A stretch of 64,000 bases of DNA, taken from NCBI GenBank assembly GCA_033296885.1, contig MU863877.1:1-64000 (forward strand). Direction: 5' to 3'. Shown one piece after another: positions 47,085 through 58,236 of this stretch. Source of the stretch: Triangularia verruculosa. Lineage: Eukaryota; Ascomycota; Sordariomycetes; Sordariales; Podosporaceae. Within the stretch, counting starts at the first letter, position 1. Each line of letters starts with the position of its first letter. Under the pieces are notes generated by a model. It did no database searches, was not told where the DNA came from, and saw only the letters and a program-made list of their open reading frames with translations. Made by a program: the position numbers and the translations under genes.

Positions 47085-50000
47085 ATGGCAACCGACGCTG
47101 GCTTCAAGCCAAACCTCATACGAGCGCTCAGCTCCAACATACCAGAGCCATCGTGGTGTACGTTTCGACAAATCGATGATCTTCATCAATTCAGTATCTG
47201 GATTCGTGGGGTTGGAGATATTCCCCTGTCGGAGGCGTTGTCGCAGGACCATGCAGAACAGATCATTTCTAATGCCCGGCCCTGCCATCCCAAACTCTGG
47301 ACGCTGAACTCCTCCGAGTTCAAAATTACCCGAACAGGATCTTGGGCGCGCTGACTCGAAGTTGTCGCTTTAACCACTGCCAACGACTTGGGGGTTACTG
47401 AATGTCACGCTGAGCCCAGCAGTCTCATGATCGTCGAGCGAGGCGCATCACTTGAACCCTGCGAATAGTGAGTGTCAAATGAAGTGTTGGTGCGACATTA
47501 GGCTCACCAGATATAGTGTCGTCAAATCTTCGACTGGTTTTGCAACTTTGGTGATTGCACTCCCGTCCGAGCACAGCGACGGCAGACTCTTCTTTCAGCA
47601 TGGAACATCAGTTAAAAGTTTTCCAATCTCCTCGAAAAGCTCCAACTATGCTGTGGCTTGGTAAGGGAATCAAACTATCGCAATACACACACAATACTAA
47701 CCAATCATTTTTTTCAGGTGTTCTGATGTCAAGCACGGGTTTCTTCCAGTTGTGACTGGCTTCAGGTGGATGCTCACGTTCAACCTGACCACACAGACAC
47801 CGCCGGCCCAACGCTCTGTCAGCTCCGCTCAGGGAATGGATGGTGAACTGTCGCGACTTCTAACCTCTTGGATGCAAACCCCCAACATCCATCAGTATCT
47901 GTGTCACGTTCCAGGTTTTACTGACGAGGTCGAGCTTTCTGCCAGTAAGGCAGCACGCAACTACATCGAACGTCTGCAGCACGTCTGCCACTCAAGCGGA
48001 GTTGCCGTCTTTCATGCTACAATGAAACGGAAGATATTCGGCCGCTTGTCGATCGTTGATATAACTCAACCGCCACAGCACCGAGAGATAGCAGCAATTG
48101 GGGAGGAAAAGTACACATTGACGCTCCATATAACTCCACAGTTGGAAGTCGCGGACTTAGAGCTTGACACTGGGAACCTTCTGGCTCCGACTTGCTTCGA
48201 CGGACTTACACCATCAGAAGAACAAGTCGAGGAGCAAGATGCAGATACGGTGAGTTGAGGAAGATATAGATATGCATAAGTATACTGGAGCTAACCTTTG
48301 TCACAGAAACCCCATGGTACACAATGGTATCACCTTGCTGTGAGTCTTCAACCTATTTGTGCTACGAAAAACCTGGAAATCAGAGATAGATGCTATCTCT
48401 ACTCCTCTCTTCATGGCGTGGCAGTCCGAAAAGTGTCAAACTTAGCTGACATGTCTAGGCGGCTATCCTGATTCCCTACCGAAATCTCCGTACCGTAATC
48501 AAGGACTTCACGCGCCCAGCTCTGGTGGAGTATTTCATTGACCGAGCCCTCATTGACTACCTTCCACATACGGATTTGTGGCATCATATCAAGGCAGTCT
48601 CCACGGAAGCTGATGTTCAGAACTGGCCTGAACGCACCATTTCTCTAGCTATAGAGGCTTCCCTCCGTGCTCAAGACTATGAAGCTTTTGAGCACATTAC
48701 CAGCAATGGGCAAAACAAGTCGTCTTGTGATCTGGTCGCAATAGTTGAGAAGGCGACAATGATGAGACCGGGCTGTTTCGATGAACCACAGTTGCAGAGA
48801 GGGTAGGGTTTCTTCATACAATTGTTTCCGGTTCTACTGACTGATAACCGGTCAACATTAGGCTATCTTGTATTCTCAAGACAATTGACCGTATCAATGC
48901 ACGCTACACCCTTATCAAGCCATTTGCTCAACCATGCATCCGGAACGACTCGTCCCAGGCGTTCTTCTCTGGGGAGCTGACGAGATTGTTAGCTTTGGCC
49001 CAGGACTACCAGAGTCTGGGAAAGTTCGATGAAAAGGGCCTCAATTCGTACGATGGCGGCGCACTTGTGGACCTGAGTCTCGATCGTCTGGACGTCGGGT
49101 TCCTGCAGTTTCGGTATGTGTAGTTTCCTTAGCCATGCTATGGTCGATATACTGAGCAATGTCCTAGAATTATGCCAATCATTTCAGACCCTCGAGTTGG
49201 GCCTTCTGTAGTTCTGGGGTTCATCCAGAGATTGTTGGAAAGAACGGTTGCCCACGACATCCACCACGATATCGCCCGTGTCCTATACCGGAAATTGGAA
49301 GCATCTAGACTCTTGGAGCTTCCTTTTCAAGAACTTGTTTCCAGTACGCAGCAGCCTTCCCAATACTGGAGAGACTGCCTCCTTCCCCAGTTCTCCCCAG
49401 AAAGCTTGTGGAATGAATACTACATTGGCCCTGGATTCTCAGTTCCCAATGATCTGATGCCTGCCATATTCCGAGGCTTGGACCGACTTGGCTGGGTGAA
49501 ACATGCGTCACGTCTTTCGCACACCATAGCCCGACGAGTTGATAAGTTTCGCAACCTGGAACTGCATTATCTTTGGGTCTTACTTCTGGACGATGTCTTG
49601 AAGCATACAGCAATCGACTCACCTCTGCTGAAAACCCATGGCTACCAGAGACTATTCAAGCAAATTCTACGGAAGTACACCTCACGGTTCGTGGCTCGCA
49701 AAGAATCCCGGTTGACCAGAGAGTTTCTCAACTGTGAGGCAGGGTGTTTGTCTTGCGGGCCCTTCGACGCAATCCACTCCCAGATACCCATCCCAAAAGA
49801 GTGGGATATCACGATTGATAACAATGCAATCGGAAGGAATCACATATTTCCAGAACTGATGGCAGATAGTAACCAGTTTCACATTATTTGCACGGCTTCA
49901 GAGTGCGGCAAGACACTCAAGATCCGAGGACAACGGTTCGGAAACGTTGAGTCAGTCTGGAAAAGCCGTCAGAAGTATGCGACATCTATGCTGGAGAGTG

Positions 50001-50470
50001 TTTGGAAGGAGGAAGAGAAGTTGAGAGTTTTAGTTGGATCGGGGTGCTACGCCAATCTGAAGAAGTGGGCAGTAGAAACACCAGAGGAAGAGGCTGCAGA
50101 GATGTATTCATGGGAGGCTGATCCAGAGGTAGCAGATAAAGGACTTTCGAATGGCGCTGGCCTGGTTCCCTCCATTTGGCGAGGAAAAGACGTCTTTCAG
50201 AGATCAGTCGAATCCTCCCAGGGGAGCAAGACCACGCCTAAAGGTTGCAAGCATCTTAAAGCGCCGCTAAAGATGCCCCCCTTTTCCCGGTGGCGTAGCG
50301 TCTCAAAAGACAACCCCAAACAGGCACTTCACTCAGTACATCCCAACCAAAGGGAACTGTCTGTATCTCTCTCTCTCCATATACTCGAAATACGCCATTG
50401 CTATGCTATCCTAAAAATGCTAGTCTGCCATGCATATATGTATGTAATGCTATGCTTTTATATCATGTAA
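47085..50470 (+). pseudogene. 2OG-Fe(II)-oxygenase-like paralogue B with in-frame TGA
   Basis: Seven exons (47085-47467, 47517-47660, 47718-48249, 48307-48339, 48459-48802, 48862-49113, 49168-50470) close in phase to 997 codons, with the same intron positions as paralogue A. Codon 90 (47352-47354) is TGA, and no intron can remove it. The rest of the frame is intact. The core reads LMIVERGASLEPC, GFATLVIALPSEH, AVAWCSDVKHG and VTGFRW. The HxD motif is replaced by CEY (Cys126), but the distal His182 and Arg192 remain. The Cys cluster CEAGCLSC is at about 49735. Either a young pseudogene, stop readthrough (UGA followed by C), or a sequencing error. The last 100 or so residues differ from paralogue A and may hide a 3' change. 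Confidence 0.75.
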
Positions 50471-50552
50471 AAATCTGGGTATTGCCTCGCCAATAGTTTC
50501 CCAACGCGCCAGCCAGAAAATGAAAATTGAGAAAAAAGTAACAAATGAAATT

Positions 50553-51974
50553 TCAGCAAGGATACACGTAGTCCTCCTCTTCTTCGCCATAGCTAACACC
50601 GCCGCCACTCGGACCATACGAGATGAACAGCGGGCTAGGCCTCACCGTCCTCTGCTGCCGCCACCAGACATTGCTGCTATCAGTACGGCGGCCGGGGCTC
50701 CTCCTTATGCTTCTCCCACGGCGGTGGTCCTCAGGAAAGATCTGGACAAAGTCCTGGCCTCCCTGGAATTTGACCACCTCCGGGGGACCGGCCCCGCCGC
50801 TGGAATATTCCTTTTGCTGTTCCATCATCCCAGAGCACGGATACTGGCTCGCTTGTCTGCCTCTCTCATGGGCAAAATAGTCACCAGTCACTTCCTTGGA
50901 GCCCTCAACCCTGAACAGTTCCAGATCAGCTTCCACCCTCCCGAGATACAATCGACTGCCTTCGCCCGCCCATTCGTCCACGATGTCGGCAATCTCCCTG
51001 AACCCCCGGGTGTGGCCTCCTTCCCATCTCGCCCGAAAGCCGCAACAAATGAACAGATAGCAATGTATCAGCTCATGCAAGAATGTACTGATTAGCAACC
51101 TCCGGCAGTTGTACCTCTTGTCCCGGAGAATTGTTGAACTGAGCACGATCAGGGTCTCGAAACCTCTCCCCCCTTTATCACCCCCTTTGTCAATCTTCTT
51201 CCTCAAGGCAGTGGTCCCAATTACCCGGCAGTCATGTCTTGTACTTGTATCATCAGACCAGTCCCACCTTACCCTCTGACTTAGACGCCCGTTGAAGAAT
51301 ATCTCATTGGCGGCGCTGAATATCGATTCTAGCGAGTCATTGTCAAGCGGCTGGAGCTCGTTATGCCGGCCCCTGGGGTTGATGATGGACCTGAGAATCC
51401 TTTCGTGCTTCGAGTCAGGGTTGCGTCGGGTAAAGTTGGCAAGATGCTCGCGGACTCGTTGGGCAGCGGCAGCATCTTCGAGGAGCTCCATTGAGCCGCA
51501 ACGTTCATGAGATTCTGTGGGGTCTGGGCGGATGGAGAGGCCCGAGACGGTCCGTTCCATGGGGGGCGGGGCCGAGACGGACCGGTCAGGGGACAGGGAT
51601 GGTCGGGCTTGAGAATGTGAATGGTGGGCACGGGGGTGGCCCGGATGAGGATATGGCTGTTGAGGGTGTGGGTGGTACAGAAGTGGCAAATCGGCAACCC
51701 TTTCTCCCCCTCCTCCTTCAGCTCCTATTGCTCCGAAGGGGTTCAAGTTGTTCGTGGTATAGTCATTGTTGTCCACGGCCATCTGATAGGCGACGGTGTC
51801 GGCATATTGGGCATATTGTATATATCTAGGTCTCTTGTTGCGAAAATGCTGGCGGGCCAGGTCATCGTAGTTGTCGGCATCGAGGTCGATTGTGCGCCGC
51901 TTGGCTGGGTAGTACGGACCGCCTGAAAACGGGAATGGCGGGTGCTCGTCCCCGCCTCCCGCCGGTCGAGCCAT
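50553..51974 (-). CDS. SprT-like zinc metalloprotease domain protein
   Basis: A 473-aa single exon. The N-terminal 180 residues are disordered, with His/Pro/Ser-rich tracts. The SprT-like domain at about 205-350 opens with LESIFSAANEIFFNGRLSQR. It carries the metalloprotease motif HELIH (His300, Glu301, His304) with a third ligand candidate His321 in EGGHTRGF. SprT-like proteins of the Spartan/Wss1 type cleave DNA-protein crosslinks, but small fungal SprT proteins like this are mostly uncharacterised. The usual C-terminal zinc ribbon is not visible, and the tail is Gly/Arg/Ser-rich and acidic. Its stop lies 82 bp from the stop of the converging oxygenase-like paralogue. Confidence 0.85.
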   Translation of the reverse strand: MARPAGGGDEHPPFPFSGGPYYPAKRRTIDLDADNYDDLARQHFRNKRPRYIQYAQYADTVAYQMAVDNNDYTTNNLNPFGAIGAEGGGGERVADLPLLYHPHPQQPYPHPGHPRAHHSHSQARPSLSPDRSVSAPPPMERTVSGLSIRPDPTESHERCGSMELLEDAAAAQRVREHLANFTRRNPDSKHERILRSIINPRGRHNELQPLDNDSLESIFSAANEIFFNGRLSQRVRWDWSDDTSTRHDCRVIGTTALRKKIDKGGDKGGRGFETLIVLSSTILRDKRYNCRRLLISTFLHELIHCYLFICCGFRARWEGGHTRGFREIADIVDEWAGEGSRLYLGRVEADLELFRVEGSKEVTGDYFAHERGRQASQYPCSGMMEQQKEYSSGGAGPPEVVKFQGGQDFVQIFPEDHRRGRSIRRSPGRRTDSSNVWWRQQRTVRPSPLFISYGPSGGGVSYGEEEEDYVYPC

Positions 51975-54322
51975 CGGACATGCTCCGGTTCAAGGAAGAA
52001 GAGTAGAGATCACGAGAGTCAAAATTGTTTGTCAGGGCTCCATGAAGAACAAACAGTTCAAGTGTAGGTAATAACACAACGAAGCAAGGTGTACTTCTAA
52101 AGAACACAGAGTAAAACTGAAGGGTTCAAGACGCTGAATCCGGAACCTAGAAAAAAAGGGCAAACCCAGATCGGAAACCGGTGTCTCACACAAAGGTTCG
52201 GAATTGGAAGAGTGGGAGCGAGAAGAGCGAGAGAGTGAGGAGAATGTAGCACCTACCTTTTTTCCCTGTCATCCGAACGGAAAACCACCTTCTCCCTCGC
52301 AGTTGGTCCAGCTGTTTGGTTTAGTGGCCCGCTGTTTCGTCACCCAAGACCAATGGAGGAAGACGGCGCCAGCAGACCATCGTCCGTGGATCAATGTCCA
52401 TCAACCAGGCAATCCCAGGCTCAGAAATACGGGCGTTGTCTCTAAGTGGGTTACGCGGCGAATTCTGCTGCAATATCGACAGGCATTTTTGCAATCTCTT
52501 GCTCGTCTGATCCAGTTTGAAGTTTGAAGCCGTTAAAGGGCCCAGCTAAGGGGCGAGTTGGAGGCGGTCTGGACAGTGTCCGTGGGCGGGGAAGAAGAGT
52601 TGGCCAAGACCGAGAACAACAAACGACGAAGGTGGAAAAATGCATCATGGTGCTCGGCGGTGTGCTTGCTGTCTCCGGGAAGCGGGAGGTGTGGATGCGG
52701 CAAAGTGCACAGTTGAGCACCTGCAGGACTAGTGCCACGAGCTGGAGAGGAACCTCCATGTCATCCCCAGTGTCACGATGCAAGCCTGCAAAGTAGTGGG
52801 AAGGGAAAATGATGTTCAGTGACAGCAGCCATGCACGTGCCCTGGGGCAGGTGACTTCGAGGCGGGATCAACTAACGAACGCCTACCCACAGGCCACTGA
52901 TAGGCCCAGGCGCCCCGCTGAGGCGAGCAGCGCCTCCACGCAAAGTCCCAAAACTCCAAGCAAATCCTCAAGATGGAAATTCTGGCGGAGACGGCAGTTG
53001 TGGGACAGGACCCTTCAGAGTCTAGATTGGGCAGCACGATGGAAATCTCGGTTTTCCAGCCAGCCAGAGCTCAAGGCTTCCCGTCCCGCTGTCCATCTCC
53101 CCTTACCCGAGCGGCACATCAGCAGTGGTGGTGATCCAGTTCCTTGGCGATTGGCTTATATTATCTCAGCCATCACATCTATTGGCCGCCTTGAATTTTG
53201 GGAGTGTCGCATGCTTGAATGTGCTGTTCTTTTCCATTTGCCTTCGCCATATCTCTCGGTCAACCTACCCAACCGAAACCATCCTTTTGCGGCTGGCAGT
53301 AACGAGGTTGACGGCTTGACGTGCATATCACTACTTACATAAAGTACTTATCACGAGGAACCGAGCTGAGTGGCTTGTTGTGTAGACGGCAATATGCCTT
53401 GATCACGACACTCAGCTTATGATCAACAGAACGATATTATCCCAGACGACTGCTATACCATAACATAGTGCACATAGTGCTCAGCAACTTACTTGCCACT
53501 TCATGGTATACTTCTATTCTCAGATATGTGTAAACAAGCCTGATAGCCACGTGCCGACTTTGGACTGGCCACGAGTCGTGACCCACGTTGGCGATGCTGC
53601 CAGCCCTATCCAGCGCGCTCAAGAAAAGCCTCATAACATCAGCAGAGCGAAGATGTGTGTGTCAATCCGATGTCCTTCTGCGGATGCGTGACTGGTGAGA
53701 AGTAACATGAACGCACAAGTAGGAGCTTGATCAACCCCCAAAACCAGCTGTACAGACCTAAACTGCAGATCAAGTTCTACGAGATCCACCAGGATGGCTG
53801 AAATGCCAACGGAAAGCCTTCCAAGGCAATCGATGGGGCTCACAGTGGAGTCAGTCAACAACAGCAGCCAGCCCGTAGTTTCTGGAAAGGAACTTTAGCA
53901 ACGCCAGAGTGTCAATACCATCTCTCAAAGGCAGTTGACTCTCGGCCCAGGCTACGTCGGGGTTTAAACGCATGTAGTAAGGGCAACTCTTACATTGAAA
54001 GGACTATTGTTAGAACTGGGATCCGGAAATAGAGCTGGGCAATTAGTAGCTAGGTTTTTACACCTCCGACTAAACTCCCACTGCGACTACGCGAGGCTTA
54101 AATGGCATTCTCCTGTATAGCATCCTTCGTGCCAGGTTCGCCCCAATCTATTACTAGATAAACCTCTAAGGAGGGGTTACTGCGTAACTACCGCCTTCGG
54201 CGTTAAATGGGACACACACACACGCAGTTGACATGTTTCAAGCATTGAAAACAACAGCAGGCAAAAACCAATTGACACTACCAACCCCAAGTTGTCTTGT
54301 AAAACACTAAGTAAAACCCGGT
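51975..54322. other. Intergenic, 2.35 kb
   Basis: Upstream region of the SprT-like gene, then sequence without a supportable gene up to the 3' end of the DAHP synthase gene. The 177-codon plus-strand frame at 52809 has biased, low-complexity composition. From about 53990 there are AT-richer stretches with two GTTTAAAC sites. It may hold degraded repeat DNA. Confidence 0.45.
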
Positions 54323-55800
54323 TTAAACCTGTCCCCCCTTCTCCTTCCTCTCACACCTATAATGATCCGCCACCAAAAACGCCAACTCTAACGCCTGCTT
54401 CTCATTCAACCTCGGGTCGCAAAAGCTCGTGTAATTCGTCGACAAATCGTCCTCACCCAACCCTTCACTGCCTCCCATACACTCCGTCACCGCATCCCCT
54501 GTCAACTCCAAATGCACACCTCCCAAGTAGCTCCCCTGCTCCTTATGAATCTTGAGCGTCTGCTGCAGCTCACTGAAGATATCACTGAACCTCCTTGTTT
54601 TGATCCCGCCGCTGACAGACTGCGTGTTCCCATGCATGGGATCACACTGCCAGACGACTGTCTGCTTGTACTCCGAGTCCTCCACCGCACGAATGTGGGC
54701 TGGGAGGAGGGAGGCAACCTTGGAGGCGCCGTAGCGTGTGATTAGAGTGATCTTTCCTGGTTCGCGGGAGGGGTTCAGGGTGCGGAGCATATCTAACAGA
54801 TCGGAGACGGGGGTGGTGGGGCCGATCTTGACGCCGAGGGGGTTGGCGATGCCGCGGAAAAACTCAACGTGGGCGTGGTCGAGCTGGCGGGTGCGGTCGC
54901 CGATCCAGAGGAAGTGTGCCGAGGTGTCGTAGTACTCCTTTTTGCCTGGGGTACCGCCGGGGAGGAGAGAGGGGGTTTCTAAGAGGCGAGTGAGGGATTG
55001 TTCGTATTCGAGCAAGAGGCCCTCGTGGGAGGTGAAGAGGTCGACGGTGTCGAGGTTGTGAGACTTGTCAGCGCCGATAGTCTGCATGAAGCGGAGCATG
55101 TCGGTGAGGAAGGTGACTGCTTCTTGGTACTTGGCCTTGAGGGTAGGATCGCGGACATGACCGAGGCCCCAGTCAAGGGGACGGTGAAGGTCAGCGATGC
55201 CAGAAGAAATAGCAGCGCGGATGTAGTTCAGAGTGGCAGCCGAGTGGTGGTAAGCCCTGAAGCAAAATATTAGCACAAGCTCCTAACACTCTCATGGCAA
55301 GGTAGGACTCACTTAACCAACCGATTCGGGTCCAACTCCCTCTCTTCAACATCAAACCCATTCAAAATATCCCCCCTAAACGACGGAACCTCCCTTCCAT
55401 CCACCATCTCCATCGGACTCGACCTCGGCTTCGCATACTGACCCGCCATCCTCCCAATCCTCACCACCCTCTTATCCGCCCCCCAAATCAGCACAAGACT
55501 CATCTGCAACAGCAGCTTAATCTTGCTCTCGATCACATCCTGCTGGCAGTAATCAAACAGCTCCGCACAATCACCACCCTGCAGCAAGAACGCCTTCCCC
55601 TGGGCCACATCCCTAAGATGCGCCTTAAGCTTGACAATTTCCCTCGGGTGGACAATCGGCGGGAGCTTCTTGAGCTCAGCAAGCGACTTCTGCAGCGCCT
55701 TTTGGTCGGGGTACTCGGGGCATTGCTTGATCGGTTTTGACCTCCACGAGTCGGGAGTCCACTCTGCTTGTTGCTCTGGGGTAGTAGCCGTCGAACTCAT
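54323..55800 (-). CDS. aro-8: Class II DAHP synthase (shikimate pathway entry)
   Basis: Two exons (55800-55313, 55256-54323; 56-nt intron with GTGAGT and GCTAAT) give 473 residues, normal for the class. It condenses phosphoenolpyruvate and erythrose 4-phosphate to DAHP, the first step to aromatic amino acids. Class II marks are LLQGGDCAELFDYC (about 73-86, with the metal-binding Cys), GRMAGQYAKPRS, TSHEGLLLEYEQSLTR, WQCDPMHGNT, HLELTGDAVTECMGG and CDPRLNEKQALELAFLVA. I start at 55800 (MSSTATTPEQ). The frame is open upstream to 56133 but not conserved-looking. In Neurospora the class II enzyme is the Trp-sensitive isozyme aro-8. Confidence 0.93.
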
Positions 55801-56403
55801 ACTGGCGGCGGCGGGCGGGTGAACACTCTTCCTGTTAAAATGCTTCTCGAAAGCTTCTTTTTTTTTCGACCCACCAACGGAAAACCGTTTGGTCAATGTC
55901 GATGCTGTAAAGAAAAAAGCCGTTTGACTTTTTATAGAATTTCCAACGAAATCTCCAAAAATATGTAGGTTATATACCCGTAAGCCTTTTGAAAAAGGAG
56001 AGAATAAGAGATCAAAAATGTCACCTTGACTCATATCCCCCAAGATGGAAACCGAAATCTGACCTCGTCTCTGTGTGCTCCTCGCACCAAGAAAAATGAT
56101 CGTCACAAGGGTACCAGGGTCTCTCACACCCATGCTCCGTTCTTAACAAAGACAACGCCCCCTCCCGGAATTGACCAATCTCCAGCTCTATCCTTCTGAA
56201 TAGAAGTGGATCCCATCCACCCCTCCCACCGCCCGCCATCCCCCATCCAGTTTAGCGCCCTCTTACCTCCCCAAGCTGCCCCTCAACCCCACATTCCCAT
56301 CCTGTGCAGTACGGATATTCTTCGCCCAAACCACCATCACCACTATCACCACCATCACCACCATCACCACCACCAACCCACCCATCCAATCCCCTCAGCA
56401 AAC
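55801..56403. promoter_or_regulatory. Divergent promoter, DAHP synthase and HYPK-like gene
   Basis: 603 bp between divergent starts. The HYPK-side leader carries a CAC/ATC-rich microsatellite (56329-56385). Confidence 0.6.
56329..56385. repeat. Imperfect (CAC/ATC)n trinucleotide repeat
   Basis: Runs of CACCATCACCACTATCACC-type triplets in the presumed 5' leader of the HYPK-like gene. Confidence 0.85.
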
Positions 56404-56845
56404 ATGGCCGAACCCCAGCCCCCAATCCACGAAGGCGCCACAGACGACATCGAAACCACAACCAAACCCTCCTCCGCCGAAGACCGCAAAGCAGCCGCCG
56501 CCCTCTCCAACCTCGACTCCTCCGCCGACAACGCCGGCGACTCGGCCCAAGTCGACCAAGCCGCCGCAACCAACGCCCTGAACTCCGTCTCCGAGAAGAA
56601 GAAGACCCCCGCCGAGGCCCCAGCGAAGAGCAAGGTCAAGGTTAATGCGGCGGACATTGCGCTCTTGGTAACAACAGCTCACTACCCTATCACACCATCA
56701 TACACCGCCGAATGCAGCGCTGACAGGGGAAATAAAACAGGTCGCCGAGCTAGAAGTCACCAAAGCCAGAGCAACCGAGCTCCTGAAACAACACGAAGGC
56801 GACGCCGTCAAGACGATCAGAGCGTTTGTGCAGCCTGCTTTTTGA
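56404..56845 (+). CDS. HYPK-like UBA protein (NatA partner)
   Basis: Two exons (56404-56667, 56741-56845; GTAACA donor, GCTGAC branch, AACAG acceptor) give 122 residues. The N-terminal half is acidic and disordered. The C-terminal half begins KSKVKVNAADIALLVAELEV and continues TKARATELLKQHEGDAVKTI, then RAFVQPAF. This is the UBA fold of HYPK and NAC-alpha. Without a NAC domain it is HYPK rather than NAC-alpha. HYPK binds and regulates the ribosome-bound NatA N-terminal acetyltransferase. The second exon is too short to appear as an ordinary open frame. Confidence 0.88.
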
Positions 56846-58236
56846 GCTGCGTTGACGAGGAAAAACACAAGAGATGTAGAAGATAATAACGAGGATATGG
56901 GTACCATGTAAAATCACATCTGAGGCATGGGGATAGATTGGTTTCCTTGGTAGGTTCTGCCCCTACCCACACAGAACACCTTTTGCGGGACACTAACAGT
57001 CCATCTCCATCGTCAGTCACCACAGCGTTCGATCTCAAAACAGTCACAAGCAGAATCTCGCATGGGGTCTCAAATATATTGATCAGGGTTGTTTCTGCTG
57101 TCGAACACATTTCCAGCTTCATGCCATCCATATACCCCGGTAACCCAGCCACATATATTACCAAAAGAAACAAAATCAACGCAAATTCAAGCGCACCAAA
57201 CGGAATGCAAGGCCTGAACATCGAGGAAGCTAACAAGGCATGTAGCCAGCCTGTCTGTCCTCTATGTCTCCCCTTCAGGGACCCCCGATTGGTTGAACCA
57301 CAGCACAGTTCTGATCCCCAAGAGAATCACGAACAAAGGGGCAACAAGACGAAATCAACGAAAACTCAACGACCAAAAACCGACAAAACACATCGATAGG
57401 AAATGAAATCAACGCTTTATTGACCCCCAACGAGAGAGATAGAATATTCCTATCGGGCTCCGTACCGTTCCTTGCCCCAGATCATTCTTTATCCTTCTAG
57501 ACAAATGCCCAAACCCCCTTCCCCCAAGCTTGTGCCAAGCACCTCCAATACCCATACCCATATCAATGCCATGTGGCTCCCTCAGAATATCAAATGCCTC
57601 TGTCCAGACCTATTGCTGATATACCTGTCGATTCAAGGGATGAAAGCTGTGGTACGCTCCAACAGCCAGTTGAAACTTGACATGGTACCCGTAACGTTGC
57701 AGGAGGTCGATGATCTAAATGCTGGTATATGACGATTGCCGGATATCATGCATCGGTTGACAGAAAAATGCTGGAAAGCGGTAGATGCTGATAAAACCCC
57801 AGCCGACTGGTAGGACTTGGAGAAAGGCTCTGGGGTCCGATGAACCCGTCTCTGAATATGGTAAAGAGTTCCGCAATGCTTCCAACCCTTGATCCGCGTA
57901 AAAACCATCTCAAGAGTTTCCCTTGAGACACACCTCCATTTTCATCATAACGCCACTCCAGATAAACCACCGAAATCCGATAAACTCCAATTTACCCTTG
58001 TTGCCAGACATGTACTGCGAATTCGCTCAAACAAAAGGCCATCCACCTTACAAGCTGTCGACTTTGCCGTTCTGAAAATCCCATTTCTTTCCATGACACG
58101 CATGCCAAGATGTCAAGAAGAGACAAAACCTGACCAAGAACTGACAAGAAATCCCCCAAAGATCGTCCAAGCACTTTCCTTCATGCAAACAAACTCTCTG
58201 TCCACAAATAGAAAGTCGTCAAGATAATACCGCTTT
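56846..58236. other. Intergenic, 1.39 kb
   Basis: Convergent 3' regions of the HYPK-like gene and the 1012-aa gene. Frames on both strands overlap and show no domain. No RNA gene recognised. Confidence 0.5.

Noticed and set aside
52809..53342. 177-codon plus-strand frame
   Set aside because: No domain, biased composition, no splice-site context, and overlapping frames on both strands.
55801..56133. N-terminal extension of the DAHP synthase as a targeting peptide
   Set aside because: The frame is open, but the sequence does not resemble a presequence and class II enzymes of fungi start at the MSS-type Met. It is most likely leader sequence.
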